The notes under the pieces are model-generated. The model worked only from the letters and a program-made list of their open reading frames with translations. It was not told the origin of the DNA and searched no databases. Position numbers and translations under genes: made by a program. Shown one piece after another: positions 62,259 to 64,000 of a stretch of 64,000 bases of DNA. Source of the DNA: Parapedobacter soli (GTDB taxonomy: Bacteria; Bacteroidota; Bacteroidia; Sphingobacteriales; Sphingobacteriaceae); assembly GCF_025460835.1 (NCBI RefSeq), contig NZ_JAMXAY010000002.1, positions 138,995 to 202,994 on the forward strand, in the 5' to 3' direction. Positions within the stretch are counted from its first letter, which is position 1. Each line of letters opens with the position of its first letter.

Positions 62259-63863
62259 ATGATTAAGATGAAAAGCAAAACACTAACTATAGCCCTATTC
62301 GTTGGCATATTGTCTTTTGGAGGATGCTCTGATTTTTTGGAAACCGAGCCTATGGATTTTGTAAGTCCGGATAATTTCTCCACTGAAAATGATATTATTT
62401 TGGCCTTGAATGGCAGTTACCAAGCACTAATGGCTGATAAACGAAGTCCAATCAGTATCGATTTTATCACCGACAACGGAATTGTAACGTTGGCGAACAC
62501 TGGAGAAATCGAATTCTGGGACCAGACCCAGACACCTATTTCGGCTCCGGCACTCCGGAAGTGGGAACAGAATTATGCCGGCATATTGCGGGCTAACACC
62601 GTACTCAAGTATATTGTTAATGTGCCTATTGAGGAGAGTAAACAGCAACGGTATACAGGCGAGGCGCTTTTTTTACGTGCTTATTTTTATGCGGACCTTG
62701 TCGATTTTTATGGCGATGTGCCTTTCCGGACCGAGCCCGAGGGTTTAGAGAAAAAAGATTCTCCCCGTGTGGATAAGTCGATTATTGTAGATGCTATTCT
62801 GGCAGACCTGACGCAGGCAGCGGCATATCTTCCCAATCCGGGGACCTACAGCGGTAGCGACGTTGGCAGAGCAACCAAAGGGGCTGCATTGGCGCTGAAA
62901 GCTAAGGTAGCGTTGTACAATGGACTTTGGGAAGAGGCCATATCGGCTTGCCAACAAGTAGAAGAGCTGGGGTATTACTCACTATATCCCGATTTTTATG
63001 CCATGTTTAGTGGCGAAGCCGCTGAAAACAACCCGGAGGTCATTTTTGACATCCAATATATGCAAAACCAGGCGAGCAAAGGGATGTCTCATCAGTGGAA
63101 AACGTTTTTTAACAGTTGGAGCTCATACATGGCCCTACAGAACTTGGAGAAAGAATACTATATGGCCAATGGAAAACCCATTGACGATCCTTCTTCGGGA
63201 TACGATGCTAGTCGCCCGTGGGAAGGGCGCGATCCGCGTTTGGGTTATACTTTTGTGTTGCCGTATTCGATGGATGGGCATACTGTTGCTGGCGCGGTAA
63301 AGTATTATTTCCCCATCCAAAAACGATCCGCTAATTTTTCGAGTTTACGAATCCGGAAATGGGTTGACTACTCCGACGGAAGTGTCAATAGCATTTCGGG
63401 TAACAATATTATACTGCTCCGGTATGCCGACGTACTGTTGATGCATGCGGAGGCATTGTTGGAGTCGGGTACTTGGGCGAATAATAAGGCGGAAATCTTG
63501 CGTTTGGTTAACCTGGTCAGGCAACGACCGGGCGTAGAAATGCCCACCATTGAAGAATCGGAAGGCGAGGATGTAGGCCGGTCCGAACTGCGGGATATCA
63601 TCCGCCATGAACGGCGGGTGGAATTTGCTTTCGAAGGGACCCGCCTGAGTGATATACGCAGGTGGGAAATCGGAGCGGAAGCATTTACGGACGCGATAGG
63701 CTATCGTCCTGAACTTCTCACTACTAACGAAAGCAACGCGGTCTATGAAACGTACGCTTTTCGGAATCGCAACTTCAACACAAATAAGGGGTATTTGTGG
63801 CCTATCCCTGAAGAAGAAATACAGGCTAATTTGGCGTTAACAGGTAATAACCCGGGGTATTAG
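62259..63863 (+). CDS. SusD/RagB-family glycan-binding lipoprotein
   Basis: 534 residues. Lipoprotein signal ending LSFGGCSDF (lipid Cys about residue 23), followed by FLETEPMDFVSPDNF and TPR-like helices with ALFLRAYFYADLVDFYGDVPF (family mark), ILLRYADVLLMHAEALLE and RRVEFAFEGTRLSDIRRWEI. Ends YLWPIPEEEIQANLALTGNNPGY. Surface lid for the SusC channel. Start ATG 62259 or 62268. The substrate is not predicted. Confidence 0.96.
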   Translation: MIKMKSKTLTIALFVGILSFGGCSDFLETEPMDFVSPDNFSTENDIILALNGSYQALMADKRSPISIDFITDNGIVTLANTGEIEFWDQTQTPISAPALRKWEQNYAGILRANTVLKYIVNVPIEESKQQRYTGEALFLRAYFYADLVDFYGDVPFRTEPEGLEKKDSPRVDKSIIVDAILADLTQAAAYLPNPGTYSGSDVGRATKGAALALKAKVALYNGLWEEAISACQQVEELGYYSLYPDFYAMFSGEAAENNPEVIFDIQYMQNQASKGMSHQWKTFFNSWSSYMALQNLEKEYYMANGKPIDDPSSGYDASRPWEGRDPRLGYTFVLPYSMDGHTVAGAVKYYFPIQKRSANFSSLRIRKWVDYSDGSVNSISGNNIILLRYADVLLMHAEALLESGTWANNKAEILRLVNLVRQRPGVEMPTIEESEGEDVGRSELRDIIRHERRVEFAFEGTRLSDIRRWEIGAEAFTDAIGYRPELLTTNESNAVYETYAFRNRNFNTNKGYLWPIPEEEIQANLALTGNNPGY

Positions 63864-63913
63864 GGGTTCTATGCGAGCATCGGTAAATGCTGAATACATT
63901 AAAATTGATGATT

Positions 63914-64000
63914 ATGAGATTGAGAAAGTTAGGCGTTGTATGTGTTGTTTCTATGCTTCTTTGTCCCGGTTGCGCCAATAGCCAGGACATAATGAGTGGC
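63914..64000 (+). CDS. Lipoprotein, start only (cut by window end)
   Basis: 29 codons are visible from the ATG at 63914 (63908 also possible): RLRKLGVVCVVSMLLCPGCAN is a lipoprotein signal with Cys in CPGC. It follows SusD by 50 bp, the usual place for a surface glycan-binding protein or glycoside hydrolase of the locus. Confidence 0.6.
   Translation, partial: MRLRKLGVVCVVSMLLCPGCANSQDIMSG

Overview
The window looks like a chromosomal segment from a member of the Bacteroidota, most likely Sphingobacteriaceae (Parapedobacter/Pedobacter-like; the family is an inference). Evidence: a SusC/SusD pair, a CRISPR repeat of the Bacteroidota type II-C kind, several ECF sigma/anti-sigma sets, -7 boxes of the form TAnnTTTG, few Shine-Dalgarno sequences, and a moderate G+C content with short gene gaps. 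I see no tRNA, rRNA, transposase or phage gene.

Layout. 1-3083: a CRISPR array cut by the left window edge, with 40 repeat units of 46 bp and spacers of 29-30 bp, and no cas gene in view. Three spacers are each present five times, mostly next to repeats carrying the same point changes. The last repeat is split by about 55 bp. 3115-3325: a probable gene remnant. 3398-8295: thioredoxin, aldose 1-epimerase lipoprotein, M23 peptidase, ClC channel. 8558-9533: a scar where a RelE-type toxin gene and a TonB-dependent receptor gene, facing each other, are both cut off and joined. 9682-15720: outer-membrane barrel protein, two SDR-fold enzymes, SpoU methyltransferase, BamA/TamA-like lipoprotein, a small membrane protein. 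15833-18670: gluconate kinase and permease. 18854-24344: RND efflux tripartite operon. 24425-27564: amino-sugar kinase, glutathione peroxidase, thymidine kinase, a very acidic protein. 27578-32907: two ECF sigma sets around an aminotransferase. 32940-37687: split transketolase (subunits separated by a minisatellite), GDSL esterase, Nfu protein, adenylosuccinate lyase. 38024-41779: single-domain response regulator and a copper module (CopA with metal-binding domains at both ends, an AraC regulator with its own CxxC domain, and a large dyad between them). 41872-50779: cytochrome-b-like protein, diaminopimelate dehydrogenase, ECF sigma, DUF421 protein, multi-sensor kinase, unusual LuxR regulator, DUF4142 lipoprotein, Gre-like factor, desaturase, cold-shock protein. 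50780-55803: cupin, GlxA-type regulator, DoxX-like and SRPBCC proteins, Gfo/Idh oxidoreductase, with three candidate small transcripts between genes. 56027-64000: histidine kinase, GntR repressor with repeated TGGT motifs at its own promoter and at the SusC promoter, SusC, SusD and the start of a further lipoprotein; this is the 5' part of a glycan-use locus.

Working together: MFP-RND-TolC form one export machine; AraC and CopA form a copper response; GntR probably controls SusC/D; tkt subunits form one enzyme; each ECF factor is next to a membrane-bound partner. The least explained parts are the CRISPR spacer expansions, the split terminal repeat, the toxin/receptor fusion scar, and the short promoter-hairpin-terminator units between genes.
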